Positions 37,624 to 47,060 of a stretch of DNA of 64,000 nucleotides are shown here, piece by piece. The translations under genes were made by a program, and so were the position numbers. The stretch is taken from positions 4,216,001-4,280,000 of the forward strand of contig NC_014934.1 in assembly GCF_000186265.1 (NCBI RefSeq), in the 5' to 3' direction. Within the stretch, counting starts at the first letter, position 1; the number at the start of each line of letters is the position of its first letter. The stretch is from Cellulophaga algicola DSM 14237 (GTDB taxonomy: Bacteria > Bacteroidota > Bacteroidia > Flavobacteriales > Flavobacteriaceae). The notes under the pieces were generated by a model. The model made no database searches. It was not told where the DNA came from and was given only the letters and a program-made list of their open reading frames with translations.

Positions 37624-39264
37624 ATGAGTACAGGTCATGTAGTAGTAGACGGCGCAATTTGTAAATGTCAGTTTGGAGATGTACCAGATGTTCTTGTTGT
37701 GCAATCACAGCAAAAAGGATATATTAATGATAATGCCGCTAAAAAACTAATAGCCAATACAATGGATTTAGGTAGCCCATTTAAGGCTAAAACGTTTGGA
37801 CAGTGTAAACTACAGCCTATGGGTAGTAGTTTTAAGCCTTGTATGCCTATGATAACACAATGGCAAGAGTTCTATGATAAAGTTATACTATCTAATCAAG
37901 GGCAAATTTTAACTGAAAAAAGCAAGGCAACCTGTGCTATTGCTGGAGCTCCATGTGTTGAGTTTACATGGCATGGACAAACTGCTGAGGGAGGTGGTGT
38001 TGGCAATACAGAGGAAGAAGCAGATGAAGAAATACAAAGCCAATTAAATCCGTTGGTAAATCCTAATGAAGAACCATTTTTGGCACAAGAATTAAATGGT
38101 GGCTCTTTCGATGATACAGGAAAACCAATAGAAAAACGAAAGATAAATGTTCAGATAGAAACTATTAAGACAACTTTTGTCCCTTTAGGGATAGCTGACT
38201 TTGATGGAAATGAGGAAAATGAATATTTAAAGTTTAAAATAAAAATATCAGAAAACTCTGCTGATAAGATGAAAATTAAAGTTTTTCAAGACGGAGAACC
38301 ATATTATAATAATGACATTAAGGAAAGTTCAATGTTAAGTCTTGGTGAGCACGAATGGGAATGGGATGGATTTGGGGATTATGGCGATTATGATAGCAAA
38401 TCGTTTAAAGATAAAGATATTGCAGTTGAAGTTACAGTTTGGTTAGATGGTCAAGAAAAATCACATAGAATTAGTCTTGAAAAGAAAAAATCAATTGGAA
38501 AGGAATGGGTAGATGTTTCCATTCAAAGGAATATTAAAGAAATGATTGTTACTTTACGTGTTAATTTAAGAGACGGTGGAGAAAAAGGACTTAATAGCGC
38601 TTCTAAAATTCCATTACAAGCAATTTCAAATTATGGAGAACAGCCAATTACTTCTCGTGAAGTCTCTTTTGAGAAATTGAAAAATGAAGTTGTAAAAGGA
38701 ATTAATAAGCATTGGAGTAGAGATAAAACTAATTCAAATCAAGTTTCATTAAAAGGAGAGTTATGGAATATCAAAACGATAGCAGAAATTTCTAAAAATG
38801 GAATGGTAGCTCCAGAAATAATTTTTATTACTAATTCAAAAGTTAAAAGATCAAGAAATTTTATACTATCAAGGAAATTGTACTATCAAATTGGATATAA
38901 TTACAATAAGCCATGGACGAACTTTCCAGTTAATCATCCAGTTTTTATAAATAAAGGGTGGAGTTTTGATAGCAAATCAACAATTGCTTTAGACTTCCAA
39001 TTTACATCTGCCCATGAAATAGGCCATGAGTTATTAACCGAATACGGTGGTGGTTTTGGTCATTCATATAATCATAAAAATACTTCTACAACTTTAAGTC
39101 AAGAAACGTTGAGCTCGCAAGGCAATTTTCCAACAAATGGAGAAATAGATTTAATGAAATATTATAAAAATTATCCAAAATCGAAATTAGATGTTGATAG
39201 AGTTGTAGCATCAGAAGATGATTTAAAGGGTTTAATCTGGTTATCAAAAATTATAATAGAATGA
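37624..39264 (+). CDS. DUF4280 PAAR-like T6SS protein fused to a C-terminal HExxH metallopeptidase-like domain
   Basis: Residues 1-~115 match the DUF4280 PAAR-like pattern: GHVVVDGAICKCQFGD, FGQCKLQPMGSSFKPCMP, SKATCAIAGAPCVEF, with paired cysteines. PAAR-like proteins cap the VgrG spike. An acidic linker (~120-170) leads to a beta-rich middle (~180-300). The C-terminal part contains HEIGH at residues ~464-468 followed by GGGFGHSYNH, a zinc-peptidase signature with further His candidates. I infer a T6SS-delivered protease effector. The next gene, a small lipoprotein, overlaps its stop and is the obvious immunity candidate. Confidence 0.8.
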   Translation: MSTGHVVVDGAICKCQFGDVPDVLVVQSQQKGYINDNAAKKLIANTMDLGSPFKAKTFGQCKLQPMGSSFKPCMPMITQWQEFYDKVILSNQGQILTEKSKATCAIAGAPCVEFTWHGQTAEGGGVGNTEEEADEEIQSQLNPLVNPNEEPFLAQELNGGSFDDTGKPIEKRKINVQIETIKTTFVPLGIADFDGNEENEYLKFKIKISENSADKMKIKVFQDGEPYYNNDIKESSMLSLGEHEWEWDGFGDYGDYDSKSFKDKDIAVEVTVWLDGQEKSHRISLEKKKSIGKEWVDVSIQRNIKEMIVTLRVNLRDGGEKGLNSASKIPLQAISNYGEQPITSREVSFEKLKNEVVKGINKHWSRDKTNSNQVSLKGELWNIKTIAEISKNGMVAPEIIFITNSKVKRSRNFILSRKLYYQIGYNYNKPWTNFPVNHPVFINKGWSFDSKSTIALDFQFTSAHEIGHELLTEYGGGFGHSYNHKNTSTTLSQETLSSQGNFPTNGEIDLMKYYKNYPKSKLDVDRVVASEDDLKGLIWLSKIIIE

Positions 39265-39650
39265 ATGTAGCCTTGAAAATTAAGTTTTTGTTCTTTTTAT
39301 TGTTTGTTTGTATTAGTTGTAGTACTTATACAATTTTACCTGAAGTAGTATTGCATATAAATAATATTAAAAATAAACCATTGTCAGAAGTGGAAATTGG
39401 GGGTTACAATCCATATGACTCTACTTATGCAAGCTATAACAAATCTGATAGTATGGGAATTATTAAAATTAAAGGAATAAAATCAAAGCAAGCCTTTATA
39501 CCATTTGCAGAAAAACCTAACTTTAAGAATCTAGAGTTTAATTTTGTTTTAAAAAAAGAAGGGTATAAAGATTATTCGCTTAAACTTTACCCAAATTCTG
39601 CCGATTTTCTTACAGATACTATTTATATGGAAAAATTAATTAAAGAATAA
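39261..39650 (+). CDS. Small lipoprotein, candidate immunity protein of the HExxH effector
   Basis: 129 aa with signal peptide and lipobox ISC at residue ~20. The rest looks like a small beta-sandwich similar in rhythm to carboxypeptidase-regulatory/transthyretin-like domains (VVLHINNIKNKPLSEVEIGGY, GIIKIKGIKSKQAF). Its ATG overlaps the effector's TGA by four bases (ATGA), which implies coupled translation. A periplasm-facing immunity protein fits a protease delivered to the periplasm. The role is inferred from position. Confidence 0.65.
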   Translation: MNVALKIKFLFFLLFVCISCSTYTILPEVVLHINNIKNKPLSEVEIGGYNPYDSTYASYNKSDSMGIIKIKGIKSKQAFIPFAEKPNFKNLEFNFVLKKEGYKDYSLKLYPNSADFLTDTIYMEKLIKE

Positions 39651-39710
39651 TATTCTAAAGATTGATACAATTTTCTTGAAATTAAAATAAAAGTAATTCA
39701 AACAAAAATT

Positions 39711-42560
39711 ATGGCATCTGAAAGTAAATTTATCATAACATCAAAGCACACATTTAATCCAGAAAATTATTTGGTAACTGTGGATGCTGGATCTGATTTA
39801 ATTATTGAGATTAAAGACAAAGAGAAATATGATAAAAATATTTTAGATAATGTTGAATGGATTGCCCAGATGATTTGGAAAAAGCCAACATTTAAGAGAG
39901 AACATTTGCATGAAGGCCTTAAAGGTTCCAAAATATATTTTAATTTTCCAGAACCTTATGACGGTGGAGGTCTTGCCTGGATAGAACCCGTTTTTCCGGG
40001 AGAAGAACCAACAAATACTGCTCCAAATGGTTATTTTATAAATAGTAAAGGATTACCAAGGGGTATAGCAAAGATTGAATGGAGAGAATATCAGGAGGAT
40101 GGCTTAGGTAAACTAATAGATTCTTCAGAAAAAAAGTTTGGTGAAGCAGTGCAATTACATGTATATACAAGAGGGTTGTATGGGCATAACATTAAGGTTA
40201 AGTTAAGGGATTACAATAACTATGATTATGATTTAAACTTTGAAGAGGCAGAAAAACCAGAGGTATTCTTTAAAGAGATTACGAGTGAAGTAAGACTTTT
40301 CAAAGATGTAACGAATACTTCTGCTAAAGTACAGAAAGCAATTATAAATATTCAAATAGAACCTCGGTGGGACTATGCTGGAAATTATTTAAAAATAGGA
40401 ACTCTTGTGACTTCTGAACTTTCCAAACCTTTTGATTCAGTATCTGGTGATCATGAAGTTTATCTCAGAGTTAGACAACCTGAACCAAATGAAGAAATAA
40501 AGCCTAGTCCGCTCGCTAAATCAGGTAACAAACCTACTGTAATTGAGAATATACCAACAGATCCTGCGGAATATCATCCATGTCGATATGAAAAAATTAC
40601 AGTGGACTGTAAAAAAGAAAGATGGGACGCACCTTTTGACATTTATAGTAAAACCGACACAAGTGTAAATGGAGAAATACATATACCTATTGTTGTTGGA
40701 GTTGATAAAAATAGAAAATCATTAAAATTTATAATAGAAAAATTAAAGACTGATGATTGTATTTATAATAAAACTAAGGAGTCTCATGAATTTGTTGCTA
40801 TAAATGATATAAATATAAGGAACACTATAAAATCATATAATGGCAACTCTGAAAAATTGACTAATCCAGAATCTAAGAGTACACTAACACTAACTAATGG
40901 AATATCAAAAATTTCAGTAGGAGATGCATGGTCAATTGTTCAAAAAAGTAGACCACCAATTATAATTACTTCAGATTATGAAAATTTTGAATTAGAATTA
41001 GTATATGATTATTCGCGAGGTGGTACTTCTTATTTACTAACTGGTTTTGCAGAAACTTTGATACCAACTTTGACAAGCAATATACAAAAATACTTTTTAT
41101 CTTTTAATAGCTGTGCCATAAAAAGAAATATTGTGATTGAGGTATATCCAGACACGAAAAGCACATTACAGCTAGGATTTAACTATTCCAAAAGTAAATT
41201 TAATGATCTTACTAATATCTACCATAAAACGTGGGAGTTAAAAAAAATTGAAGCTGAAGAAGAACGGGCTAAGTTAAAACCTGTAATTGAAAGTGCTAAA
41301 TATTATAATGTACCGGATGAAGCAAATCGAAAAGATAAAGAGCAAGAAGATATAATTAATGTGGCTGATAATAACTTATCTTTAGTAGCTAAAACTAAAA
41401 ATAAAGCAAAAGAACTTTCTGCAAAAAATGCGCTAAAAAATGAATTAATTAGTTGCGATTTTGCAATGATGGCTGAATTTGATTTAGAGGGTAAAATTGA
41501 TTTAAGTAGTGAAGCGGAAGAAGTTGTTGATTTTATAAAAACTTTAGTAAAATTAAAAGATAAAATTGAAGGTATATTTAATGGGAAAGATTCGGATACT
41601 AACAAAAAAGCACCTAAAGATGAGGGAAAATTATCAGATAGATTAAAAAGTTTAGATGATATTTTATCAAAAAAAAAGAAATCAAAAAAAGCCAAAAAAA
41701 AATACTCATTTAATTTTATCCCACCTTCAATAGCATTATCAGTTAGTTTAAGTGCTAAACAACCCGAAGACGTGATTATTCCAACCGTGGGTACTGAAAT
41801 AAAAGCAGTTTTAGACTTTAATCCTCTCTTTGGTTTCGAAATAACTTACGATATTTATGCATTATTATATAAAATAAAGCACCCTGCGGTTTTAGCTGTA
41901 GTTGCTACTCTAGATGTTTTAGATGATGTATTAGGAGATAATTTCGATATTGATATTGATTTAGTAATCACTTCTAAAATTGACATCAAATTACAAGGTA
42001 TTATCAATACTGCTAGTGAAGACAATATGATACAAAAAACGGGTACTGATGCTAAGGTCGGTGGTAGTATTGCTGGAGTTTTAACAGCAAAAACTCAAGT
42101 TAATGGGTCTACTAATATCTTAGGTTTTGGTCAATATGATGCATATGCAGAGTTAAGTGGTACAGGTCAAATAGGAATAGGAATAGATTTTATAATTAAA
42201 GCAGATAAAACCGGAATATATTTAGAACCCATTTTTAAATTTGATGGACTAATTTTTAAAGGCACCGCCAAATTTGGTGTTTCTAAAGCGGAAACTGAAA
42301 AAGCGGATACAAAGAAAAAGGCTTCTCTAGATAAATATAAAAAAGCAAAACAGATAATAAACGGTACTTCTGAAGAAGACTGGAAAGGAGCTGATAGAGA
42401 ACTTGAAACTAGAGGTGTAAAAATTGCAGAAACAAAAGCCCAGTCAGGTATCCATTATAAAGTTGAAGGAGAAATGATAGTTCTAGAAAAAGGACAATGG
42501 CCCAAAGAGGGAGAACCTAGCCCTTATCGTTGGTATATGAAAAAATTTAATACAAATTAA
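39711..42560 (+). CDS. Large T6SS-cluster protein, putative effector of unknown type
   Basis: 949 aa, no signal peptide. Residues ~1-330 are beta-rich, with repeated Ig-like strands and two Cys near 290-305. The middle (~490-600) is helical; ~603-666 is a highly charged K/D/E-rich segment ending in a lysine cluster. After this, ~670-860 alternates hydrophobic and polar strands (SIALSVSLSAKQ, DIDIDLVITSKIDIKLQGI, TKTGIYLEPIF-like), possibly membrane-interacting or barrel-like. One base separates its stop from the next lipoprotein, a superfamily member. No catalytic motif recognised; effector status is inferred from neighbours. Confidence 0.6.
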   Translation: MASESKFIITSKHTFNPENYLVTVDAGSDLIIEIKDKEKYDKNILDNVEWIAQMIWKKPTFKREHLHEGLKGSKIYFNFPEPYDGGGLAWIEPVFPGEEPTNTAPNGYFINSKGLPRGIAKIEWREYQEDGLGKLIDSSEKKFGEAVQLHVYTRGLYGHNIKVKLRDYNNYDYDLNFEEAEKPEVFFKEITSEVRLFKDVTNTSAKVQKAIINIQIEPRWDYAGNYLKIGTLVTSELSKPFDSVSGDHEVYLRVRQPEPNEEIKPSPLAKSGNKPTVIENIPTDPAEYHPCRYEKITVDCKKERWDAPFDIYSKTDTSVNGEIHIPIVVGVDKNRKSLKFIIEKLKTDDCIYNKTKESHEFVAINDINIRNTIKSYNGNSEKLTNPESKSTLTLTNGISKISVGDAWSIVQKSRPPIIITSDYENFELELVYDYSRGGTSYLLTGFAETLIPTLTSNIQKYFLSFNSCAIKRNIVIEVYPDTKSTLQLGFNYSKSKFNDLTNIYHKTWELKKIEAEEERAKLKPVIESAKYYNVPDEANRKDKEQEDIINVADNNLSLVAKTKNKAKELSAKNALKNELISCDFAMMAEFDLEGKIDLSSEAEEVVDFIKTLVKLKDKIEGIFNGKDSDTNKKAPKDEGKLSDRLKSLDDILSKKKKSKKAKKKYSFNFIPPSIALSVSLSAKQPEDVIIPTVGTEIKAVLDFNPLFGFEITYDIYALLYKIKHPAVLAVVATLDVLDDVLGDNFDIDIDLVITSKIDIKLQGIINTASEDNMIQKTGTDAKVGGSIAGVLTAKTQVNGSTNILGFGQYDAYAELSGTGQIGIGIDFIIKADKTGIYLEPIFKFDGLIFKGTAKFGVSKAETEKADTKKKASLDKYKKAKQIINGTSEEDWKGADRELETRGVKIAETKAQSGIHYKVEGEMIVLEKGQWPKEGEPSPYRWYMKKFNTN

Positions 42561-42561
42561 A

Positions 42562-43545
42562 ATGAAAAAGAAGCTATTACTGATTAGTTTACTATTTACT
42601 CTTGTAAGTTGCGGGCAAAAAACAAATGATAATGTAGTAAAAAATAAATCACGCATGGATAATAACGATATATTAGATAATGATCCCAATTTAAAAAAAT
42701 TAAAAAATTACAAATATGAACCTGAGTATCAAATAGAGGTTGAAAGTTATTATTCTTATGAAATTAGAGTAAATGATATGCCTTTGGCAGTCCAAAGTCC
42801 ACCATTTACAAAAAGCATGCTTTTTTTGGCTAATTCATCTATTTTACAAAGCGGAATACAATCTCTAACCATTACTATTAAACCACGTTATAATAGCGAA
42901 GAGACTGAACAAAAAGAGTTTCTTGAAGATCCCGAGCATATAGATTTTAAATTAAAAGTTCAAAAAACTGCTTGGGTTAATGGCATATTAGAAGAGCCTG
43001 AAATTATATTGACATATAAATTATCTGACGAAAAAATTAAGGATATTACAGAGCAAAAAAAAATCCATAAAGAGTTATCATTTAATGCCACTGTACCCTT
43101 CAAACTGAAAGGCTGGACTAATAGTAAAGTGTTTGACCTTAAAGATAGCATTGCTTTAGAAAAAAAAGTATTTCAAAAATATGCAGAGTACAGACAATTA
43201 ATGTTAGACCGCAAGGGAGATGTTATCATAAGAAGTTCGCTAAATCAGAGATATGAGCTTATGCAGAGCTTTTATTTTAAAAGAGAGAAAGTAATACAAA
43301 ATAGAAAGAAATATTTAAAGGAATTCTCTAATGAAAACTTTACAATGGCTGAGATATTAGACTATAAACTTGTATTTTATGGAAATAATAGAGTATTAGG
43401 TTTAGTATTTAACGATGAAATTGAGCAAGGTCAGTCTTGTTTAAATCAAATTACTGTTGATGAGAATGATAATTTAAATCTGTCATATATAAAATACTTA
43501 GTTCATCTGCCTGAGGGAAGTACAGAATTAGAACAAATTCGATAA
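42562..43545 (+). CDS. Lipoprotein of the array superfamily, candidate immunity protein of the 949-aa protein
   Basis: 327 aa starting MKKKLLLISLLFTLVSCGQ, lipobox VSC. It carries the superfamily plan seen on the other side of the window: YYSYEIRVNDMPL, NSSILQSGIQSLTITI, FNATVPFKLKGWTNSKVFDLKD, YKLVFYGNNRVLGLVF. Closest by eye to 19631. Being one base behind a putative effector gene, it is the member of the superfamily whose context is most telling. It suggests that the lipoprotein array at 18692-35909 consists of immunity proteins without adjacent toxins. Confidence 0.72.
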   Translation: MKKKLLLISLLFTLVSCGQKTNDNVVKNKSRMDNNDILDNDPNLKKLKNYKYEPEYQIEVESYYSYEIRVNDMPLAVQSPPFTKSMLFLANSSILQSGIQSLTITIKPRYNSEETEQKEFLEDPEHIDFKLKVQKTAWVNGILEEPEIILTYKLSDEKIKDITEQKKIHKELSFNATVPFKLKGWTNSKVFDLKDSIALEKKVFQKYAEYRQLMLDRKGDVIIRSSLNQRYELMQSFYFKREKVIQNRKKYLKEFSNENFTMAEILDYKLVFYGNNRVLGLVFNDEIEQGQSCLNQITVDENDNLNLSYIKYLVHLPEGSTELEQIR

Positions 43546-43573
43546 ATTACCGTAGTTTCCATTATAAAGTATA

Positions 43574-43610
43574 AAAAAATAGCTGAGTTTTAAAACTCAG
43601 CTATTTTTTT
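43574..43610 (+). terminator. Terminator of the plus-strand effector cluster
   Basis: AAAAATAGCTGAGTTTTA and its complement form a ~17-bp stem (AATAGCTGAGTTT / AAACTCAGCTATT) with a T-run on the right; it lies 30 bp after the last gene. Confidence 0.9.
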
Positions 43611-43672
43611 ATCTCGTCCTGATGTAGGCTTCCCCTTTTTAGGACACCTCTAATTTCGATAAATAATTATTA

Positions 43673-43726
43673 TTCATGCCCAGATTTGATGAAGAATTTA
43701 AATTCTTGATCAAATCTGGGCATGAA
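43673..43726. repeat. 54-bp near-perfect palindrome inside the IS3 remnant
   Basis: TTCATGCCCAGATTTGAT is mirrored by the complement ATCAAATCTGGGCATGAA, around a self-complementary AAGAATTTAAATTCTT centre; one mismatch in 27 base pairs. It lies between the IS left end and the end of the transposase remnant. Confidence 0.8.
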
Positions 43727-43941
43727 TTCTTTAGGAGATGTATTGCCTAATGATTTATGAGGATGGTTAAAATTGTAATCCTCCCTCTAGTTATCGCTTA
43801 TCTTTTGAAGTTGATAAATGTCATTGAAATAATAAGCATCTAATCTATCCTACCTAAAGAAACGATTAAAACGTTCTATATATCCGTTTTACATTGGCTT
43901 TCCCGGTTGTGTATATTTAATTTTTATAAAGTTCTTTTAAA

Positions 43942-44223
43942 TTAGTTCATAAAAGTCTTGGAGGTAAACTCCGGACTATTATCGCACCTCATATATTTAG
44001 GTGTTCCTATTTCGTCTTTTAAATTATCCAATGTTTCGATTACGGCTCTCGCTGGATAAGAAAGTCCTGCATCTATTGCTAGAACTTCACGGTTACAATC
44101 ATCCAGAACATTAAATACACACAACTTTCTACCATCAGTAAGGGCATCGCTCATAAAATCCATACTCCAACACTCATTTAATGTTAAAGGTGTTTCTAAA
44201 GGTTGTTTTATACTTTTAACCAA
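43942..44223 (-). pseudogene. IS3-family transposase OrfB fragment (rve integrase core)
   Basis: 93 codons remain open: WSMDFMSDALTDGRKLCVFNVLDDCNREVLAID contains the first catalytic Asp and the typical N-x-x-D-D-C; the fragment ends near GTPKYMRCDNSPEFTSK, the region of the second Asp with DN-x-x-EF. Sequence beyond both ends has stops in all frames where the rest of OrfB should be. Not functional. Confidence 0.85.
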
Positions 44224-44519
44224 ACGTTTTTTATGCTTTGGGCGTAGACAGAGTGTTTCATCTCACGGTACACACGTAACACTCGTTTTCTGTTTCATTT
44301 TGAGCCTTCATGACGGATCTTGTAATAATATTCATCAAAACCTTTAGTTAGGTATGATTCCGCTAATGCTGTTAGCTTATCAATAACCGCGCTATCATCT
44401 TTCTTACTTTGGTAATACCACATCGACCTACTCAGGCCTACAACTTTACAGGCACGGAGGATAGGAACTACAAACGTTTTGATAAGATATTTTACACGAA
44501 CTCTCTTGTCGGAAGGCTT

Positions 44520-44784
44520 TAGAATTTTTTTGACAATAAGTCCTTTAGCATTTTATTATCAAGACTCACATCGGCATACATCTGTTTGAGCTTATTGTTT
44601 TCTTCTTCAAGCTCTTCTAAACGCTTAAGTTGCTGTTGTTCCATGCCTCCGTACTTCTTACGCCTATAGTAGAAAGTGCTTTTATCAATCCCTATTCTCT
44701 AGATAAATTACCTACGCATCTTCCTTGTTCGTTCTCCTTAAGAGCATTAATAATCTGGCTCTCGCTAAATTTGCTGTTTTTCAT
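44520..44784 (-). pseudogene. IS3-family transposase OrfA (helix-turn-helix) remnant
   Basis: From ATG 44784 the frame reads MKNSKFSESQIINALKENEQ, typical for IS3 OrfA. It then hits a stop and a frameshift before the leucine-zipper-like part (LKRLEELEEENNKLKQMYAD) and LLSKKF. Boundaries approximate. Confidence 0.75.
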
Positions 44785-44850
44785 CGTGACAGTTTGAATT
44801 TAAAGTTAGTAAATTCGAGTTATTATCTGTCCTATTTTTAGGGAAACCCA

Positions 44851-45248
44851 TCGGTTACAGTACTGTTCTTATGAACATCAATAATAGTATGACTACAAAA
44901 AATGACCCGTATGAAAATGCAATTTCTTAAATAATTAAGGGAATATTGAAACAATAATTTTTAAATACATTATCAGTGTTTATGTCCACAAATTTTTAAC
45001 TAAAAAATGTAAAGAAGTATCTAACCAAAAAAATCATAATTATCAAATAATATGTTAACTCATTACAAATTCATCAAAAAGATTAACTTTAAAGAGAACA
45101 GCATAGATCTAAAAAAAAGCTGAACAATGATATCATAATTCAACTTTAAATAATTATTCAATTCGTATAATAATTTTTATCGCCTATTTAATACTAGTCA
45201 AAATATAATATCAAATATAACCTAATACCATTACTAATATTATATACT
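44851..45248. other. Gene-free AT-rich gap between IS3 remnant and vgrG1
   Basis: I see no reading frame with coding character, no repeat and no convincing hairpin here. Confidence 0.6.
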
Positions 45249-47060
45249 TTAAAATAGTTTAACCTTTTCATTACTTTGAATATCCACAGACTTTTGAGAA
45301 AATAGCAGTAAATCTTTTGAAGTACTACTCATCTTTATTTCTTCAGAAATATTTTCTTGAGACTTTGAGCGTACAGTGATCGATTCATCAACAATCTCAT
45401 TTTTGTTTTTTGCTTGAATGTTATAATTCTCAGAAGCACTTGCACTAACACTTTTACCTGCGAGTACAATTACATCTTCAATGGCGTCTAATTCTATATT
45501 TTTAGCAGATAATTTTATACTTTCTACCGCATTGATATTTACATTATTATTAGCATTAATGGTAACATCATTATTCACTGTATCAATCTGAAAGACATTT
45601 TCATGTTTATCCTTAATCGTAATCATCTCTCCACCATCCGTATCATTTAGTTCAATGATATGACCGCTGCGGGTCATGATGGCTTTTATATTGTTTTCAG
45701 CATCAGCAACACCACTTTTGGCACTGCTATTAAAGCCAGCACTCAATATATAGGGTTTCTCTGGGTTGTTGTTTTCAAAACCTACGAGTACCTCTTCGTC
45801 TAGCTCAGGAATAAAGTAAAAGCCTTTACCGCTACCGCCATATGGGGTATTCATTTTTATCCATGGGGTAGAGGTGCCCATTCTACGCTGCCAACCAAAC
45901 TGTACTTTTATACGTCCTAAACCATCAGGATCATTATTGTCTAACACCACACCACGTTGTTCTTCTGCAGAAGGGGTTGCGAATACCGCACTGTAATGTG
46001 GGTGTTCTGTGCCTTCGGGTACGCCTTCAAAATGATTCTCATAATTACCACTATGATCAAAACGATGCGCTACTTTGGTAACCATATAGGATCCAAAAGC
46101 ATCTCTACGTGTTTTATCAGAAAAACTAACGCCTTCAATGGTTAAATTATCGCCTACGCGCAAGCCTACAATTTCTGAAGATCCGTTGGCAATAATCATA
46201 TTAGCGGCTTTAGATAAGGTATCTACTTTTGCTACGTGGTCTAAACCTTGTTGTCCGCTATATTCATTCTGGTTGTGATTCCAAGAGTAGTTTTCTTTCT
46301 TAGCAAATAAACCTTCTGATTCTCTTTTTACATTCCCTGCATACATATGTCCGCTTTGCGCACTATAGGATGATGAAACCGATTCTAGCTCACTATCATT
46401 GACCCAATCTTTAGAGGTAAAGCCGCTATTTTGGGACTGTAGGGTAGTGGAGAGGCCAAAGGTCTGAATATCTTGCCCGTATACCCCATTAAATTGTTTA
46501 TCTCCCGTACGGCCTACACAAAAGGTTCTGCCGTTGTCATACATCCACACGCCATAACGTGCACACATACGTTGTAAGAAGGAAAAATCGGATTCGTTAT
46601 ATTGTACGGTATACGGCAAACGAATGTTGGTTCCGTTACCAATACTCATTTTCAAAAGATCTTTAGAATGCCCATTAAAAGTATCACTCACTACTTGGCT
46701 AAAAGAAGAACCTTCTTCATAGCTAAAGCATTGTACAGAGCGAGAGAGTAAAATACTAGCTCCTTGCCCTGAAAGTACAATAGCGCCCGAAGCGCCAATC
46801 CCTTTTTGTAGGGCTACCGATGTAATGATTCCCACATATTCTAATTCGCCATCATTAACTCCTATAGAAATCTTCTTTCCAGAATAGCTGATTGAATTAT
46901 TCATTAAAGTTCCGCCATAGCCTTCGGTAGCATTGGTTTGAAATACCACACTAAAAGAGCTGTGCGTGCCCATAGACTGTTCTATAGAAACTTTATAACC
47001 AGATTTAGGAAGAAAACGTTCTCCATCGATAATAAGCACTGGGGTAATCATTTTAGGCAT
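45249..47060 (-). CDS. vgrG: Type VI secretion spike protein VgrG, copy 1
   Basis: 603 aa. Residues ~10-330 form the gp27-like base (FSVVFQTNATEGYGG, YNESDFSFLQRMCARYGVWMY). The gp5-type OB fold follows at ~360-450 (RGVVLDNNDPDGLGRIKVQF, STPWIKMNTPYGGSGKGF, ELDEEVLVGFENNNPEKPYI). The C-terminal ~120 residues are a repetitive valine/asparagine-rich beta-needle (DVTINANNNVNINA, ENYNIQAKNKNEI). It trimerises to form the puncturing tip. Its core is close to vgrG2 at the right edge, but the needle end is different. It stands at the downstream end of the Rhs cassette bank and has no effector gene directly behind it. Confidence 0.95.
   Translation of the reverse strand: MPKMITPVLIIDGERFLPKSGYKVSIEQSMGTHSSFSVVFQTNATEGYGGTLMNNSISYSGKKISIGVNDGELEYVGIITSVALQKGIGASGAIVLSGQGASILLSRSVQCFSYEEGSSFSQVVSDTFNGHSKDLLKMSIGNGTNIRLPYTVQYNESDFSFLQRMCARYGVWMYDNGRTFCVGRTGDKQFNGVYGQDIQTFGLSTTLQSQNSGFTSKDWVNDSELESVSSSYSAQSGHMYAGNVKRESEGLFAKKENYSWNHNQNEYSGQQGLDHVAKVDTLSKAANMIIANGSSEIVGLRVGDNLTIEGVSFSDKTRRDAFGSYMVTKVAHRFDHSGNYENHFEGVPEGTEHPHYSAVFATPSAEEQRGVVLDNNDPDGLGRIKVQFGWQRRMGTSTPWIKMNTPYGGSGKGFYFIPELDEEVLVGFENNNPEKPYILSAGFNSSAKSGVADAENNIKAIMTRSGHIIELNDTDGGEMITIKDKHENVFQIDTVNNDVTINANNNVNINAVESIKLSAKNIELDAIEDVIVLAGKSVSASASENYNIQAKNKNEIVDESITVRSKSQENISEEIKMSSTSKDLLLFSQKSVDIQSNEKVKLF

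Larger units (their letters stand above)
43623..44850 (-). mobile_element. Decayed IS3-family element
   Basis: About 1.23 kb bounded by imperfect inverted ends: TGTAGGCTTCCCCTTTTTAG at 43623 and, on the other strand from 44850, TGGGTTTCCCTAAAAATAGG, both followed by GACA. Inside, a two-frame IS3-type transposase is broken by stops and frameshifts. No clear target duplication remains. It lies at the boundary between the plus-strand effector cluster and the minus-strand VgrG/Rhs region. Confidence 0.78.

Noticed and set aside
41303-41695. Minus-strand 130-codon frame rich in Ser/Phe/Leu
   Set aside because: It mirrors the lysine/glutamate-rich part of the 949-aa gene; no start context or family resemblance.
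43623-44850. Functional IS3 element with programmed frameshift
   Set aside because: Besides the expected OrfA/OrfB shift there are extra stops in both parts, so it is a remnant.
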